From: Streptomyces sp. NBC_00414
GTDB taxonomy: Bacteria; Actinomycetota; Actinomycetes; Streptomycetales; Streptomycetaceae
NCBI RefSeq assembly: GCF_036038375.1
Contig: NZ_CP107935.1
Location: 9,734,001 to 9,798,000 of the forward strand
Reading direction: 5' to 3'
DNA length: 64,000 nucleotides
The position numbers were made by a program, and so were the translations under genes. The notes beneath the pieces are model-generated. The model made no database searches, was not told the origin of the DNA, and saw only the letters and a program-made list of their open reading frames with translations. Below are positions 45,411 through 55,599 of the stretch, piece by piece (position 1 is the first letter of the stretch; each line of letters begins with the position of its first letter).

Positions 45411-48400
45411 GAGACTTTCTCCCCTACCCAGCGGGCGAGTTCGAGCGGGCTGAGGGCGGCGACGGGCATACCGGCGGCGACGAGCTGTCCGGCGACGCCG
45501 GTCGAGTACCGGGGGCGGCCCATGTCGTCGAGACTCGCGCAGCCGAGTACATGGCAGCCCGCCCCGACGAGGCCGCGGACCTCGGCGAGCAGACCTCCGA
45601 TGGGGTAACCCTCCTCGAAGTCGCTGACGACCACGACGAGGGTGCGCGACGGCACGGTGACGAGCTCGCGGGCATGGCGCAGTCCCGCCGCGATGTGGGT
45701 GCCGCCGCCCACACTCACCTCAAGCAGCAACGACAACGGGTCGTCGACATGGCCGGTGAGGTCGATGACCTCCGTGGAGAAGGCCAGGAAGTGCGTGGAC
45801 AGGGTCGGTACCCCGGCCAGGACCGAAGCGGTGAGCGCCGCCCAGACGGTGGAGGCCTCCATGGACCCCGACACGTCGGTGACCAGGATCAGCCGCCAGT
45901 CCGCGGCCCGTTTGGCGCGCGAACGGAAGACGGGGTGCTCCGGAACGACCTGGACGGTTCCGTCCGGGCCGCGGCGTGCCGTCGCGAGGTTGGCGCGCAG
46001 GGTGCGGGCCAGATCGAGTCCGCCGCCCGGCCGTCGGCTCGGGCGCGGCAGAGTCGTGCCGTGCAGCGCGGGACGCAGGCGGGTGGCCAGTTCCCGCGTC
46101 AGCGCCTCGACCAGGCGGCGGACCAGTGGGCGCAGGGCGGCGAGCCGTGCCTCGGGCAGCCCTCCCGCGTGCCGGAGCACGTTACGCAACAGGTCGACGG
46201 AGGGGCGCACGCTGTTCGGATCGAGTTCGGCGAGCACGTCCTTGCGGCCCGACGTGGCGGCAGCCGCCAGCACCTCCTCCCGGATGCCCGGGCCGAACAG
46301 CGCGGCGAGTTCCTCGGACCACTCGCGCACTCCGGGGTACGGGGCTTCACGGCCGCCGCGTGCGCCCGGCCCGTTCAGACCGCCTCTGCTGCCCTCGCCG
46401 CGGCCGCTGCCGTACAGCTCGTCCAGCGCGGTCGCCAACGCCGAAGCTGAGGACGGCAGTTGCTCCGTACGGCGGCCGAGCACGAGCCGCCAGCGATCGG
46501 CGGCCCCGAGGACGTGTTCCTCGGGGGAGGGCTGGGCGACACCTGGGGCTGCTGCCCCCGGTGCCTCGGGTCCCTCGGGCGTTTCGGACGTCGTCGGTAC
46601 GTGCTTGCCCACGGGCGGCGGTGGCAGCAGCCCGAGCGTGCGCAGGGCGGCGCGGGCCGCGAGGTCCGCGCCGGTCCAGGTGGCGAGTGCGGCGGGATCG
46701 ACGCCACCGGTGTCGCTCGGACGCGTGGTGGCGAGGCGCTCCTCGACGATGTCGAGGAGCCGGTCCCGGGCCGCGGGACTGAGGGCGTCGAAGCCTCCCC
46801 GCAGCGCGGGGAGCCGATCGAGGAGGTGCCGGTCGGGCATCTCGGCCACACGGTCGAGCAGCGGCTCCAGGGCGGGAGGCGCCGCCTCCAGCAGCGGACC
46901 GGCGGCAGTCAGCACGCCGATGAGGCGGTCGGTGAGCGCCGACCGGGCCTCGGGGGTGTTGGCCGCGTCGACCCAGGAGGCGATGCGATCCCCGAGAGCG
47001 TGCGGGTCCTCGTGTCCGAGGAGCACCCGTACGGCTCCGGCGGCGCCGCGCATCAACGGAGAACCGTCGGCGGCCAGCCGGGCGAGCGCGTCGGTGAGCC
47101 GTATGCCGCCCAGGAGGTCGGCGCGGTGGGCGAGTTCGAGCAGCGCGTGCGCGTCGGCCGGGTCCTCGGAGCCCGTGAGACCGTCCACCTGCCGCACCGC
47201 GGCCGCGGTCAGCAGCTCGGCCACGCCGGCCACCACGGCGGTACGTTCCTTGCACGCGTCCAGGCCCGCGACATGACCCGTCCGCAGCCGGTCCAACAGA
47301 GCCAGAGCCGCGAGGAGTTCCGGCAGTGTGGCCGACTGGGGGAGCACCTCGCGGACATCGGTGAGACGTTCGTCGGTGAGAGCCGGCAGACCGCACTCCG
47401 CCGCCTGCCGGAGCCCGTGCAGGGTCTGTGCGGCCGTGGGTCCGCCCTCGTCCTGCTTCGTCCGCCGACGCTCACGCAACAGGCCTTCGGTGGCCTGCGC
47501 GAGGGTGACTCCTCGGACACCGGCCGCGGTCAGCATGGCCGCCGTGGCAGGTGTCCAGCGCGCCTCCCAGCGTGAGGTCAGAGCCTCCGTGCCGCCGGCG
47601 CCGACGGATTCCTTGCGCTCCCCGTACGGCACACCGCACACGGTCAGACGCTGCAACAGGAGTTCACGGCGGCGGTCCAGGTCGGAACGCAGCGGGTCCA
47701 GCCGCAGCTCCCGGGTGGCGTCGGTGCCACGGCTGTCGGGCCCGGGGAGCCGCAACGCGGCCAACTCGTCCTCCACCGCCGGAGCGAGTCCGCTGCGGGG
47801 CGCTCCGGGGGCCGGACGGCCGGCGCGCGTGCCTACGAGCACCCGCTCCATCGCCCGTGCGACGGCCCGCCCTCGCCCGTACGGCTCACCCTGCGTGAGT
47901 ACGGTCTGCACCGCCTCGACCAGCTCGCCCCGGCCGGCCATGGGGAGGCCGCGCAGCCGGGCGAGATCTCCGGCGAGGCGGGTGATCTCCCTGGCCTCCG
48001 CGGGCCCCGACGGGTGGCCCAGCGTGCGCAGTTCGGCGCAGACCTCCACGGCGGCGCGAGTCAGGGCCTCCTCCAGCGCGGCCGGATCGCCCGCCGCGCG
48101 CAGCACCAGATGCTGCCACTCCGGATCCCGGATACCCGCCGGATAGCCGGACCGCTCGTCGAGCAGCGCGTAGGTGTAGGGGATGAGAGACGTCGTCCAG
48201 GCGGGGGAGTCGGAGCGGGTGGCGCCGGGCGAGGGGGACCGGGGTGCCCCAGCCGCCCCCGGCGACGCCGGCGACGTCAGCGCCGGCGACGTCAGTGCCG
48301 ATGACATCAACGCAGGCGCATGGAAGGCGCCGACGACCACGGCGGCACGTTCGCCGTTCGCGGTGGCGGCGGCCAGCCGGGCGCGCATCCACTCCTCGCG

Positions 48401-49183
48401 CCGCAGGTCCAGCTCGGGCACGCCTCCCGAGGCCGCCGCGTCCTCACGCAGCGCCCAGCCCGTCAGAAGCGCGGCGCGACGCAGCGCTTCGGGAGGCGAG
48501 CCCGGGGCGGCCGCCTCGACGAGACGGTCCCAGAGATCGTCACCGGAACGGCCCGTGAGGCGCGCCCGCAGTGCGGTGGCGATGCCTGCGGCGGCCCGGG
48601 AGACCGGTGCGGAATCGAGGTCCGGTGCCGAATCGCTCGGCACACCCGGTGACCGCGGGGCCGACGACCGGTCCGCACCGTCGTGGCCGTCATGGTCGTC
48701 GTGACTGTCGTCCGGGGGCACGGCGTCGTGGCCGCCGTTCGGACGCACGGGATCGTGGCCGTCTTGCGGGCGTACGGCGTCGTGCGGATGTGCGGGGTTC
48801 TGGCGTCCGGCGGTGCTCCACGCCCGGTCGGCGAGCGGCAGGTCGCACGCGACGACCGGCACGCCGTGCCGCGCGGCCCAGCGCAGGGCGGCCAGTTCGG
48901 GCGAGAAGTCGGCGAACGGATAGAAGGCCGGACCCCGGCCGCCGCCCCCGTCGCGGGGAGCGGCGGCGAGGGCGACCGGAGCCCGCGTCTCCTCATGGCT
49001 GAGCCAGGGAAGCCATTCCTGCATCTCGTCGGGGAGTTCGACGAGCAGCACGTCCGGCGCGGCCGCGTCCAGCAGTGCGGGCACGGCCGCGGCCAGCGAG
49101 GGCGCGTGATGCCGTACGCCGATGAGACAGGGCGCCGCCGGGTCGGTGAGGGCCGCGACGGCTTCCTCGGGGGAGAGGGGCAC
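45407..49183 (-). CDS. DUF5682-VWA fusion protein (YehM + YehP-like)
   Basis: A 1258-aa protein fusing two functions that are separate genes in E. coli. Residues about 1-700 resemble DUF5682 (LIGVRHHAPSLAAAVPALLDAAAPDVLLVELP, AFYPFADFSPELAALRWA, VVVGAFHAPALM), a family with EreA/TraB-like features. The last about 190 residues are a von Willebrand A domain with an intact MIDAS: DVSGSM (Asp1103), AFSTEV and VVSDFEEG. A Pro/Gly-rich linker precedes it. VWA proteins pair with MoxR ATPases, whose gene lies just upstream. GTG 49183 is 10 nt after GGAGG; a start at 49219 would overlap moxR. Confidence 0.85.
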   Translation of the reverse strand: MPLSPEEAVAALTDPAAPCLIGVRHHAPSLAAAVPALLDAAAPDVLLVELPDEMQEWLPWLSHEETRAPVALAAAPRDGGGGRGPAFYPFADFSPELAALRWAARHGVPVVACDLPLADRAWSTAGRQNPAHPHDAVRPQDGHDPVRPNGGHDAVPPDDSHDDHDGHDGADRSSAPRSPGVPSDSAPDLDSAPVSRAAAGIATALRARLTGRSGDDLWDRLVEAAAPGSPPEALRRAALLTGWALREDAAASGGVPELDLRREEWMRARLAAATANGERAAVVVGAFHAPALMSSALTSPALTSPASPGAAGAPRSPSPGATRSDSPAWTTSLIPYTYALLDERSGYPAGIRDPEWQHLVLRAAGDPAALEEALTRAAVEVCAELRTLGHPSGPAEAREITRLAGDLARLRGLPMAGRGELVEAVQTVLTQGEPYGRGRAVARAMERVLVGTRAGRPAPGAPRSGLAPAVEDELAALRLPGPDSRGTDATRELRLDPLRSDLDRRRELLLQRLTVCGVPYGERKESVGAGGTEALTSRWEARWTPATAAMLTAAGVRGVTLAQATEGLLRERRRTKQDEGGPTAAQTLHGLRQAAECGLPALTDERLTDVREVLPQSATLPELLAALALLDRLRTGHVAGLDACKERTAVVAGVAELLTAAAVRQVDGLTGSEDPADAHALLELAHRADLLGGIRLTDALARLAADGSPLMRGAAGAVRVLLGHEDPHALGDRIASWVDAANTPEARSALTDRLIGVLTAAGPLLEAAPPALEPLLDRVAEMPDRHLLDRLPALRGGFDALSPAARDRLLDIVEERLATTRPSDTGGVDPAALATWTGADLAARAALRTLGLLPPPPVGKHVPTTSETPEGPEAPGAAAPGVAQPSPEEHVLGAADRWRLVLGRRTEQLPSSASALATALDELYGSGRGEGSRGGLNGPGARGGREAPYPGVREWSEELAALFGPGIREEVLAAAATSGRKDVLAELDPNSVRPSVDLLRNVLRHAGGLPEARLAALRPLVRRLVEALTRELATRLRPALHGTTLPRPSRRPGGGLDLARTLRANLATARRGPDGTVQVVPEHPVFRSRAKRAADWRLILVTDVSGSMEASTVWAALTASVLAGVPTLSTHFLAFSTEVIDLTGHVDDPLSLLLEVSVGGGTHIAAGLRHARELVTVPSRTLVVVVSDFEEGYPIGGLLAEVRGLVGAGCHVLGCASLDDMGRPRYSTGVAGQLVAAGMPVAALSPLELARWVGEKVS

Positions 49184-49188
49184 GGTGG

Positions 49189-50358
49189 TCAGTCCTCCAG
49201 GACGGTGCGCAGGTCCCACAGGGTGCGCCAGGTGGCGGAGCCTTGCTCGGCGCGGCGCCTGACGGGGCCGTCCCAGTAGCCGCGCAGCCGGGCCGCGTCG
49301 GCGGGGTCGTCCTTGCGGACCACCCCGAGGAGGTGGCCCGGCAGCAGGCCGAGGACATCACGGTCACCGGGGAAGTAGGCGGCGGCGAGCCCCAGGGCGC
49401 CCGCCACGGACACGGCTTCCGCGGTGCTCATCACCGTGGAGGGCCGCTCGACCTCCCAGCCCTCCGCGGACCGGCCCTCCCGCAGATCCCGGAAGGCCGT
49501 GATGAGGGCTTCCAGCACGGCGTCGTCGACCCGGAAGGGCGCCCCGGCCCGCTCGACCGAGGCACGGGCCTGACCGCGTACGAGCGCGGTCTCGGCGTCG
49601 AGGTCGGCGATGGGCCCGATGGTCTCGAAGTTGAAGCGGCGCTTGAGCGCGGCCGACATCTCGGAGACGCCCTTGTCGCGCAGGTTGGCGGTCGCGATGA
49701 GGGTGAAGCCGGGCGCCGCGTGCGCCAGGGCGTCCTCGGTGCCCGACAGTTCGGGCACGGCGATGCGCCGCTCGGACAGCAGCGACACCAGTGCGTCCTG
49801 CACCTCGGGCAGGCAGCGGGTGACCTCCTCCACCCGCGCGACGGCTCCCCTGGTCATGGCGGTCAGGACGGGCGAGGGCACCAGGGCCTGCCGACTGGGC
49901 CCCTGGGCCAGCAACAGGGCGTAGTTCCAGCCGTACTTCAGCTGGTCCTCCGTCGTGCCCGCGGTGCCCTGGACGACCAGGCCGCTGGTGCCGCAGACCG
50001 CGGCGGACAGCAGCTCGGACAGCATGGACTTGGCGGTGCCGGGCTCGCCCACGAGCAGCAGCCCGCGCTCACCGGCGAGGGTGACGACGCACCGCTCCAC
50101 CAGGGCGCGGTCGCCGACGAACTTGCCCTCGATGACAAGACGCCGCGGCACCCCCTCGGGCACCTGGCCGCCGTCGGGCAGCCGCAGTGCCTGCCCGCCG
50201 CTGCCCATGACGAACGTGACGACGGCGCGGGGCGTGAGCCGCCACGCCGGGGGCCGGGGCCCGCCGTCGTACGCGGCGAGGAAGGCCAGCTCGGTTGCGT
50301 GGCGGTCCTCGGGCGGGGTGATCTGGCGGCCGGGGGCGGAGGCCAGGGTGGTCGTCAT
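49189..50358 (-). CDS. MoxR-family AAA ATPase (YehL-like)
   Basis: A 389-aa AAA+ ATPase. Walker A GEPGTAKS (104-111). The Walker B region is VARVEEVTRCLPEVQDAL, where Glu replaces the first of the usual Asp-Glu pair. Sensor 1 is TLIATANLRDKGVSEM, and ALKRRFNFETIGPI carries the arginine finger region. MoxR proteins act as chaperone-like partners of VWA proteins in complex assembly; the VWA gene follows 5 bp downstream. It starts at ATG 50358 without a strong ribosome binding site, 141 bp after the large protein gene. Confidence 0.9.
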   Translation of the reverse strand: MTTTLASAPGRQITPPEDRHATELAFLAAYDGGPRPPAWRLTPRAVVTFVMGSGGQALRLPDGGQVPEGVPRRLVIEGKFVGDRALVERCVVTLAGERGLLLVGEPGTAKSMLSELLSAAVCGTSGLVVQGTAGTTEDQLKYGWNYALLLAQGPSRQALVPSPVLTAMTRGAVARVEEVTRCLPEVQDALVSLLSERRIAVPELSGTEDALAHAAPGFTLIATANLRDKGVSEMSAALKRRFNFETIGPIADLDAETALVRGQARASVERAGAPFRVDDAVLEALITAFRDLREGRSAEGWEVERPSTVMSTAEAVSVAGALGLAAAYFPGDRDVLGLLPGHLLGVVRKDDPADAARLRGYWDGPVRRRAEQGSATWRTLWDLRTVLED

Positions 50359-50499
50359 CGGTGGTCCGTCCGGTCGCGTCGTGAGGTCGTCGGCAGGGGG
50401 GTTGTGAGCAGAGGGGTCGTCGGCAGTGCGGGCGTCATCCGCGGAGCCGCCGTCCGGGGAGCCGTCATCAAGGGGCCGTCCTGTCGGCTCGGGTGGTGG

Positions 50500-53400
50500 T
50501 CATCGGCGGCGGCCCTTCCGGGTGGCGCGGGTGGTGAGCTTCTCGTAGGCGGGCACGTCGCCGTCCCGCACACGCTGCCAGGCGCGGGCGAACAGCTCGG
50601 GCACCGGGAGGAACGGCACGGCGCGCGTGCTCTCGCGTATCGGGTAGAGGCTCTCCTTCCAGGTCTCCACCGGCAGGGCGGGGGACTTGAGGTCACGCCA
50701 TCCGCACGGCAGGAAGAGGGTGCGCCCGGCGCGCGGTCGCTTCGCCTCGACCACCAGGTCGGTGGCGGCCAGTTCGGCGCGGGCCTTCTTCAGCCGGGCG
50801 GGCCTCCAGCCGGTCCAGCGGGCGCAGTTGCGGTCCGTCGGATCGGGCAGGGCCAGCAACTGGAGGTAGAGCGTCGCCGCGTCCTCGCCCAGACCGTGTG
50901 CCTCGGCGACCTCGGCGACCAGCGCGGGAGCGGCGACGGTCGGGTCCTGCGCGTATCCGGCAGGCCCCTCGGGGTCGGCGCCGGCCTTCAGCGCGTGGGC
51001 CAGTTCGTCGGCGAGGATCGAGCGCAGGGCCTGGAGACCACCGTCGCGATCCGGGCCCACCAGGCCCGACAGGAGGCCGAGGACCGCGTCGTCCGGGCCG
51101 GTGAGGGCGGCGGGGCGCAGCAGGACCGTCTCCCGGTCGCCGTACCAGGGGCGCAGCACGAGGACGTCCCCGACAGGTGTCAGACCGTGCTCGTCGGCGC
51201 CCCCGGTGGTGGGGAGCCCGTGCACCTTGCGCAGTTCGACCGCCGTCGAGGCGCCCTTGTCCGTCCACATGACGTCCAGGTCCAGCAGCAGTCCGGGGTC
51301 GGTGAGGCGGCGCCGCAGCGCTGCCAGCCCCTCGGGCAGGGACGCGCGCAGCGGGTGCGCGTACGGCAGGGCGTAGGCGAGTGAGGCCAGGGAGGCGACA
51401 GCGCGGGTCAGGTCGTGCCGGCCGGGCAGTGCGGTGGGGTCCGCCGGTCCGAAGTTGCCGTCCTTGTCGAGACGCTGCACCGTGGTGCGGCTGATCCAGG
51501 GGGTGAGCCCCGGGTTGAGCACGGCCTCGGCGAAACCGGCGGGCAGACCGGCGAGGTCGACCGCGAGATCCTCGGGCAGGCGGACGACGGAACCGAGCCG
51601 CTCGGCCCACACCCGGCCCGCCGCCGCCGTGTCGGGGCCGGTCGTCCACAGGTCCGCGGGGTCCTCGGGCAGCAGGGCACTGAGCAGCGCGGACCGGTCC
51701 TCCCCGCTGAGCGAGGACAGACGGCCGTTGCCCAGGTCCAGTTGCCGGGGCTTGAGTCCGATCGTCGCCAGCGCGTCGGCTCCGGGCTGCTGCGGACGCC
51801 CGGCGAGCAGCACCGTCGCCTGGACGGGGCCCAGGCCGCCGCGGGTCGCCGCGGCGAACGCGGCGGGCGCCTCGGGCAGCCAGGGCGCGGCGCCCTTGTC
51901 CCGGACCAGCCGGGTGACGGCGGCGAGGCCGTTCTCGGGGAACGCCGACACCACCGCCTTCTCCTTCTCCAGGGTGAAGTGGGCGACGGCACCGAACGCA
52001 CCCGAGGGGTCGTGGTCGAGAGCGAGCCAACTGACCCGGGCCCGCTGGGTGTCGACGTTCTGGCAGCCCAGGACGACCACGGTGCGGCCATCACGGCGAA
52101 GTACCTGACCGACGCGCTGCTGCTGGGTGTGCGGCTCGCTCAGCTGGATCTCCCGGAGCCCGTGTCCGGGCGTGGCGAGCGGCCCTTCGGTGATCGCCTC
52201 GAACAGCAGGAGCAGCGCTTCGCGCTCGGCCTCGGCCGCGATCGGTGTGGCGGCCCGGTAGGCCAGTGGCCGCAGCGCGGCCAGCAGGGACGGCCACGCA
52301 CTGCCCATGCCGGGGACCGTGTACTCCTCGCTCCGCCACCCGTCACCGACAGCACCCGTCACGGCGAGGTCGGGCAGCGGCTTGCCGTCGGCGGGCCGCC
52401 CCGACAGGACATGGTTCACGGCCCGGATCTGGCGCAGAGCGGTCCACTGGGTCTCGCTGCCCCAGCCTCCCCACATGTCGGCGAGGCCGTCGGCCGCCGT
52501 ACGCACGGTCCGGTCGTCGCCGTGCACGGGACTGTAGTCGGCGAACATGCCTTCGCTCCGCCGTCGGTCGCTCCGCGGCCGCTCGACCGGCGGCTCCACG
52601 AACGAGGCGACCGACCCGACGACCCGGAGCGTCGCGTGGACCAGGGCGGACACACCGGTGAGCATCCGCTCGTCGGTGAGGTCGGGCAGGGCCTTGGACA
52701 CGGCACGCCGGACGAATTCGTCCGCGGACGGGACGACGGGCTTGGCGTCGGCGGTGGTCCTGACGGCATGAACCGCCCTGAGGACGGCACTGCGCACCTT
52801 CGTGGCGGTGGCACCGGCCTGGGGGGCGGCGCCGTCGGCCTTGAGGATCTGGGCCTCCCGCTCGGCCAGCGCCTGGGCCGCGGCGGCCAGGACGTCGGCC
52901 GCCGTCTTGTCGGTGAGCGCGCGCAGTACGGCGGACGCCCGCTCGTCACGGGGGCGCAGCGCGTGCCAGAAGGCGACCGGCGGTACGAGCCGGGTGCCCG
53001 CGGCGAACTCCCCGCCGGCCTGACCGGGTGTCACCCGGCCGAGCTCGCCGGTGACCGACGTGTCCTCGGCGGCGAACAGCGCCACCTGCTGGTGGAGCTG
53101 TGCCGCGACGGGCTCGGCGCCGCCGGGCAGTCGCAGCGCGCCGAGGGGGAAGCCGGTCGACCTGCTGCCGCCCGAAAACAGGGTGACCGTCCTGCCGTCC
53201 GGTGTGCCGCTGGTCGTCCGGGCCTCGGCGCCGGCGCCCTCCGAGCGCACCCAGCGGCCCAGCACCGTGCCGTCGGTGCCGAACGGGCTGTGTTCGAGGC
53301 CGGGTTGCAGCGGCAGAACCTCGCAGTGGTGCTGCAGGAGGGTGGCGTCCGTACGGATGCCCGACTGCAGGAAGGCCGGCAGGGACGCGCGCCCGTGCGT

Positions 53401-55599
53401 CCCGGTGGCCGGGTCGTACTCCAGCCAGACCTGCTGCAGGCCCTGCCTGCCCTGGCGCCAGCACGTCGTGCCGTCACCGATGACGGGCCGGTCCGCCGGC
53501 AGGACGGTGTCGCCGGCGTGCAGGGTGCGTCCGCCGGTGGCACGGCCGCCGCCGGGCAGCGGGATCGACGGGTCACCGGCGCCGCTGCGGTACCAGTAGG
53601 TCAGTTGCTCGCCGCCGAGGGTGAACACCTCGGACGGCCGGGCCGACCAGTAGCCGAACTGCTTGTTGTCCTGCCGCCACATCACCAGCAGTTCGCCGTC
53701 GGTGTAGCGGAATTGCGGATGGGTCCAGCGGTCCAGCTCCACGGGCAGCCGCAGGTCATGGTCCAGGAGCACCTCGTCCGGGCCGACGACGACGGCCTTG
53801 TGTCCGCGGGACAGGATCAGCGCGGGCCAGGCCTCGGTGAGGCGCAGATGGTCGTCCTGGTCGCGGCCGGTCTCGCCGTCCATGAGCCGCAGCGCCTCGT
53901 CGAGGGCGGGCCAGCCCAGCTCGTCGGGGATGCCGGCCCGCAGGGTACGGCCCAGCAGCGGCGCGATCTCGTGCTTCGCGACGCGCGCGACCGCTTGCGG
54001 GCTGACCCGCGCGGCGACCGGGCGGAAGGGGCGCAGGCGCTGGAGTGCCGCGCGGGCACCGGGCAGGCCTGTCGACCCGCCGAACGTCTCGGCCGCGTCG
54101 TCCAGCCACTCGCGCAGCACGTCGTTCAGGACGGGATGGACGGCGAGGCTCTCCAGTAGCTGGGAGGAGAGCGACCGGTCGTTGCTCAGTGCCCCGACGG
54201 CCCGGTGCAGCAGAGGCCGGGTGCGCGCGTCCGCGCCGGCGGCCGTCAGATCGCGTCCACCGGGCAGGCTTTCGCGCAGCCAGCGGTCGAGGGCCAGATG
54301 CACATCCTTGTCGGCGTCGGGCATCGCGAGAGGGATACCCGACGCCACGCACAGGTCCAGCAGGTCGAGGTCCGCACCGGCGTACCACCGGCCCGTGAAG
54401 AGGTCCACGGCCCGGCCGTCGGCCCGCAGGCGCGGCGCCATCCGCTCGACGAGCTGAAGGGTGAGCGGGGAGCGCCCGCTGACCGTGCCACCGTGCTTGC
54501 GGTGGGTGGCCCAACGGCTCAGCCAGTCCGCCGCGTCGACGCTGTCCGCACCGACGACGCCGTCGGCGGTGCCGGTGCCGGTGCCGCCGTCCTCACCGGT
54601 GAGGAGGCGATCGGCTCCGGTCTCCGCGAGGAGCGTCAGCCAGAACTCGTCGTCCTTGACGTCGCGTCCCAGACCGGTCGGCATGATCTCCAGCAGCCGC
54701 GCCCGCACGTCCCGTCGCCGCTCGGCGAGGACGGCGAGAGTGGCTCGGTACGCGGTCCAGAAGGAGGCGGGGGCACGCACCGCGGCGGGTGAGGCGACCA
54801 GGTCGGCCGCGAAGGCGCACTCCTCGGTGACCCTGTTGAGCCCGGCGGCCTTGATCAGGCCGCGGGCATCCTGCGGCAGCGACGCGTACGGCGGCATGCC
54901 CGCCGCGCAGCGCTCCACGCACAGCTGCCGGAACTGCGCCCACGCCGTTGCCGGGTCGAGCCGGTGCGCCAGATCCTTCACGTATTCCTTGAGCGCCTTG
55001 ACCGTCAGTGCCCCGGCGAAGGCGAACTCCAGGAACACGGCACGCTGCCGCTCCTCGTCGACGGTGAGCGCGTGGACCCGCTCGGCCTCGCGGGCCTTGC
55101 CGAAGAAGGTGGCGGCGTACGTCGTGTTCTCGTACTGGAGGAAGACCCGGGCTGCCTGTTCGTAGAAAGTGGGCAGGAAGTGGGGCACGGCGCGGCCGAG
55201 CCGCTCGCCGAGCACCTCGAAGCCCTCCTTGGCCGTGCCGGGGCGGGACTTGGCCTGGCGCGCGAGCCGCTCGACGTCCTTGACCAGTGCCAGTGCGTGG
55301 TGACCGTTGGCCGGGTCGTTGACCAGTGCCCAGGCAGGGAAGCCGAGGGTCTCGCGGCGGACCTGGCCGACCTCGGGAGTCTCCGGTTCGCGGGCCAGAC
55401 CGAGGAACTCCAGGGCCAGGTCCTCGGCCTCGCCGAGCGTGCCCGGCACGAGCCGGACGGCCACCCGGCCGTCCAGCGCGGGGTGGCTGTACGTCCGCAC
55501 GGTGAGGGTGTCGGCGTCCTCACCGGTGGTGGCGCCCATGGGCAGGACGGCGCCGGCTTCGAGCAGCGCGGCCGTGGTGGTGTGTGCGTAGGTGGTCAT
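50500..55599 (-). CDS. Large protein of unknown family in the MoxR-VWA operon
   Basis: A 1699-aa protein, the largest in the window, and no domain is recognised with confidence. The N-terminal 300 residues are helical (FLPTFYEQAARVFLQYENTTYAATFFGKA). The middle has beta-rich, Trp/Gly-containing stretches (WWRSGAG-like, WLEYDPATGTHGRASLPAFL). The C-terminal part again is helical and ends in a basic tail (ATRKGRRR). There are no membrane segments or signal peptide. It is translationally coupled to the DUF4132 gene (ATGA overlap), so it is probably a structural or regulatory member of the same complex. A role like that of YehI is possible. Confidence 0.8.
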   Translation of the reverse strand: MTTYAHTTTAALLEAGAVLPMGATTGEDADTLTVRTYSHPALDGRVAVRLVPGTLGEAEDLALEFLGLAREPETPEVGQVRRETLGFPAWALVNDPANGHHALALVKDVERLARQAKSRPGTAKEGFEVLGERLGRAVPHFLPTFYEQAARVFLQYENTTYAATFFGKAREAERVHALTVDEERQRAVFLEFAFAGALTVKALKEYVKDLAHRLDPATAWAQFRQLCVERCAAGMPPYASLPQDARGLIKAAGLNRVTEECAFAADLVASPAAVRAPASFWTAYRATLAVLAERRRDVRARLLEIMPTGLGRDVKDDEFWLTLLAETGADRLLTGEDGGTGTGTADGVVGADSVDAADWLSRWATHRKHGGTVSGRSPLTLQLVERMAPRLRADGRAVDLFTGRWYAGADLDLLDLCVASGIPLAMPDADKDVHLALDRWLRESLPGGRDLTAAGADARTRPLLHRAVGALSNDRSLSSQLLESLAVHPVLNDVLREWLDDAAETFGGSTGLPGARAALQRLRPFRPVAARVSPQAVARVAKHEIAPLLGRTLRAGIPDELGWPALDEALRLMDGETGRDQDDHLRLTEAWPALILSRGHKAVVVGPDEVLLDHDLRLPVELDRWTHPQFRYTDGELLVMWRQDNKQFGYWSARPSEVFTLGGEQLTYWYRSGAGDPSIPLPGGGRATGGRTLHAGDTVLPADRPVIGDGTTCWRQGRQGLQQVWLEYDPATGTHGRASLPAFLQSGIRTDATLLQHHCEVLPLQPGLEHSPFGTDGTVLGRWVRSEGAGAEARTTSGTPDGRTVTLFSGGSRSTGFPLGALRLPGGAEPVAAQLHQQVALFAAEDTSVTGELGRVTPGQAGGEFAAGTRLVPPVAFWHALRPRDERASAVLRALTDKTAADVLAAAAQALAEREAQILKADGAAPQAGATATKVRSAVLRAVHAVRTTADAKPVVPSADEFVRRAVSKALPDLTDERMLTGVSALVHATLRVVGSVASFVEPPVERPRSDRRRSEGMFADYSPVHGDDRTVRTAADGLADMWGGWGSETQWTALRQIRAVNHVLSGRPADGKPLPDLAVTGAVGDGWRSEEYTVPGMGSAWPSLLAALRPLAYRAATPIAAEAEREALLLLFEAITEGPLATPGHGLREIQLSEPHTQQQRVGQVLRRDGRTVVVLGCQNVDTQRARVSWLALDHDPSGAFGAVAHFTLEKEKAVVSAFPENGLAAVTRLVRDKGAAPWLPEAPAAFAAATRGGLGPVQATVLLAGRPQQPGADALATIGLKPRQLDLGNGRLSSLSGEDRSALLSALLPEDPADLWTTGPDTAAAGRVWAERLGSVVRLPEDLAVDLAGLPAGFAEAVLNPGLTPWISRTTVQRLDKDGNFGPADPTALPGRHDLTRAVASLASLAYALPYAHPLRASLPEGLAALRRRLTDPGLLLDLDVMWTDKGASTAVELRKVHGLPTTGGADEHGLTPVGDVLVLRPWYGDRETVLLRPAALTGPDDAVLGLLSGLVGPDRDGGLQALRSILADELAHALKAGADPEGPAGYAQDPTVAAPALVAEVAEAHGLGEDAATLYLQLLALPDPTDRNCARWTGWRPARLKKARAELAATDLVVEAKRPRAGRTLFLPCGWRDLKSPALPVETWKESLYPIRESTRAVPFLPVPELFARAWQRVRDGDVPAYEKLTTRATRKGRRR

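Noticed and set aside
49243..54159. Plus-strand frames (713 and 914 aa) opposite MoxR and the large gene
   Set aside because: Shadow frames; the minus-strand MoxR has Walker motifs and the operon has overlapping starts and stops.
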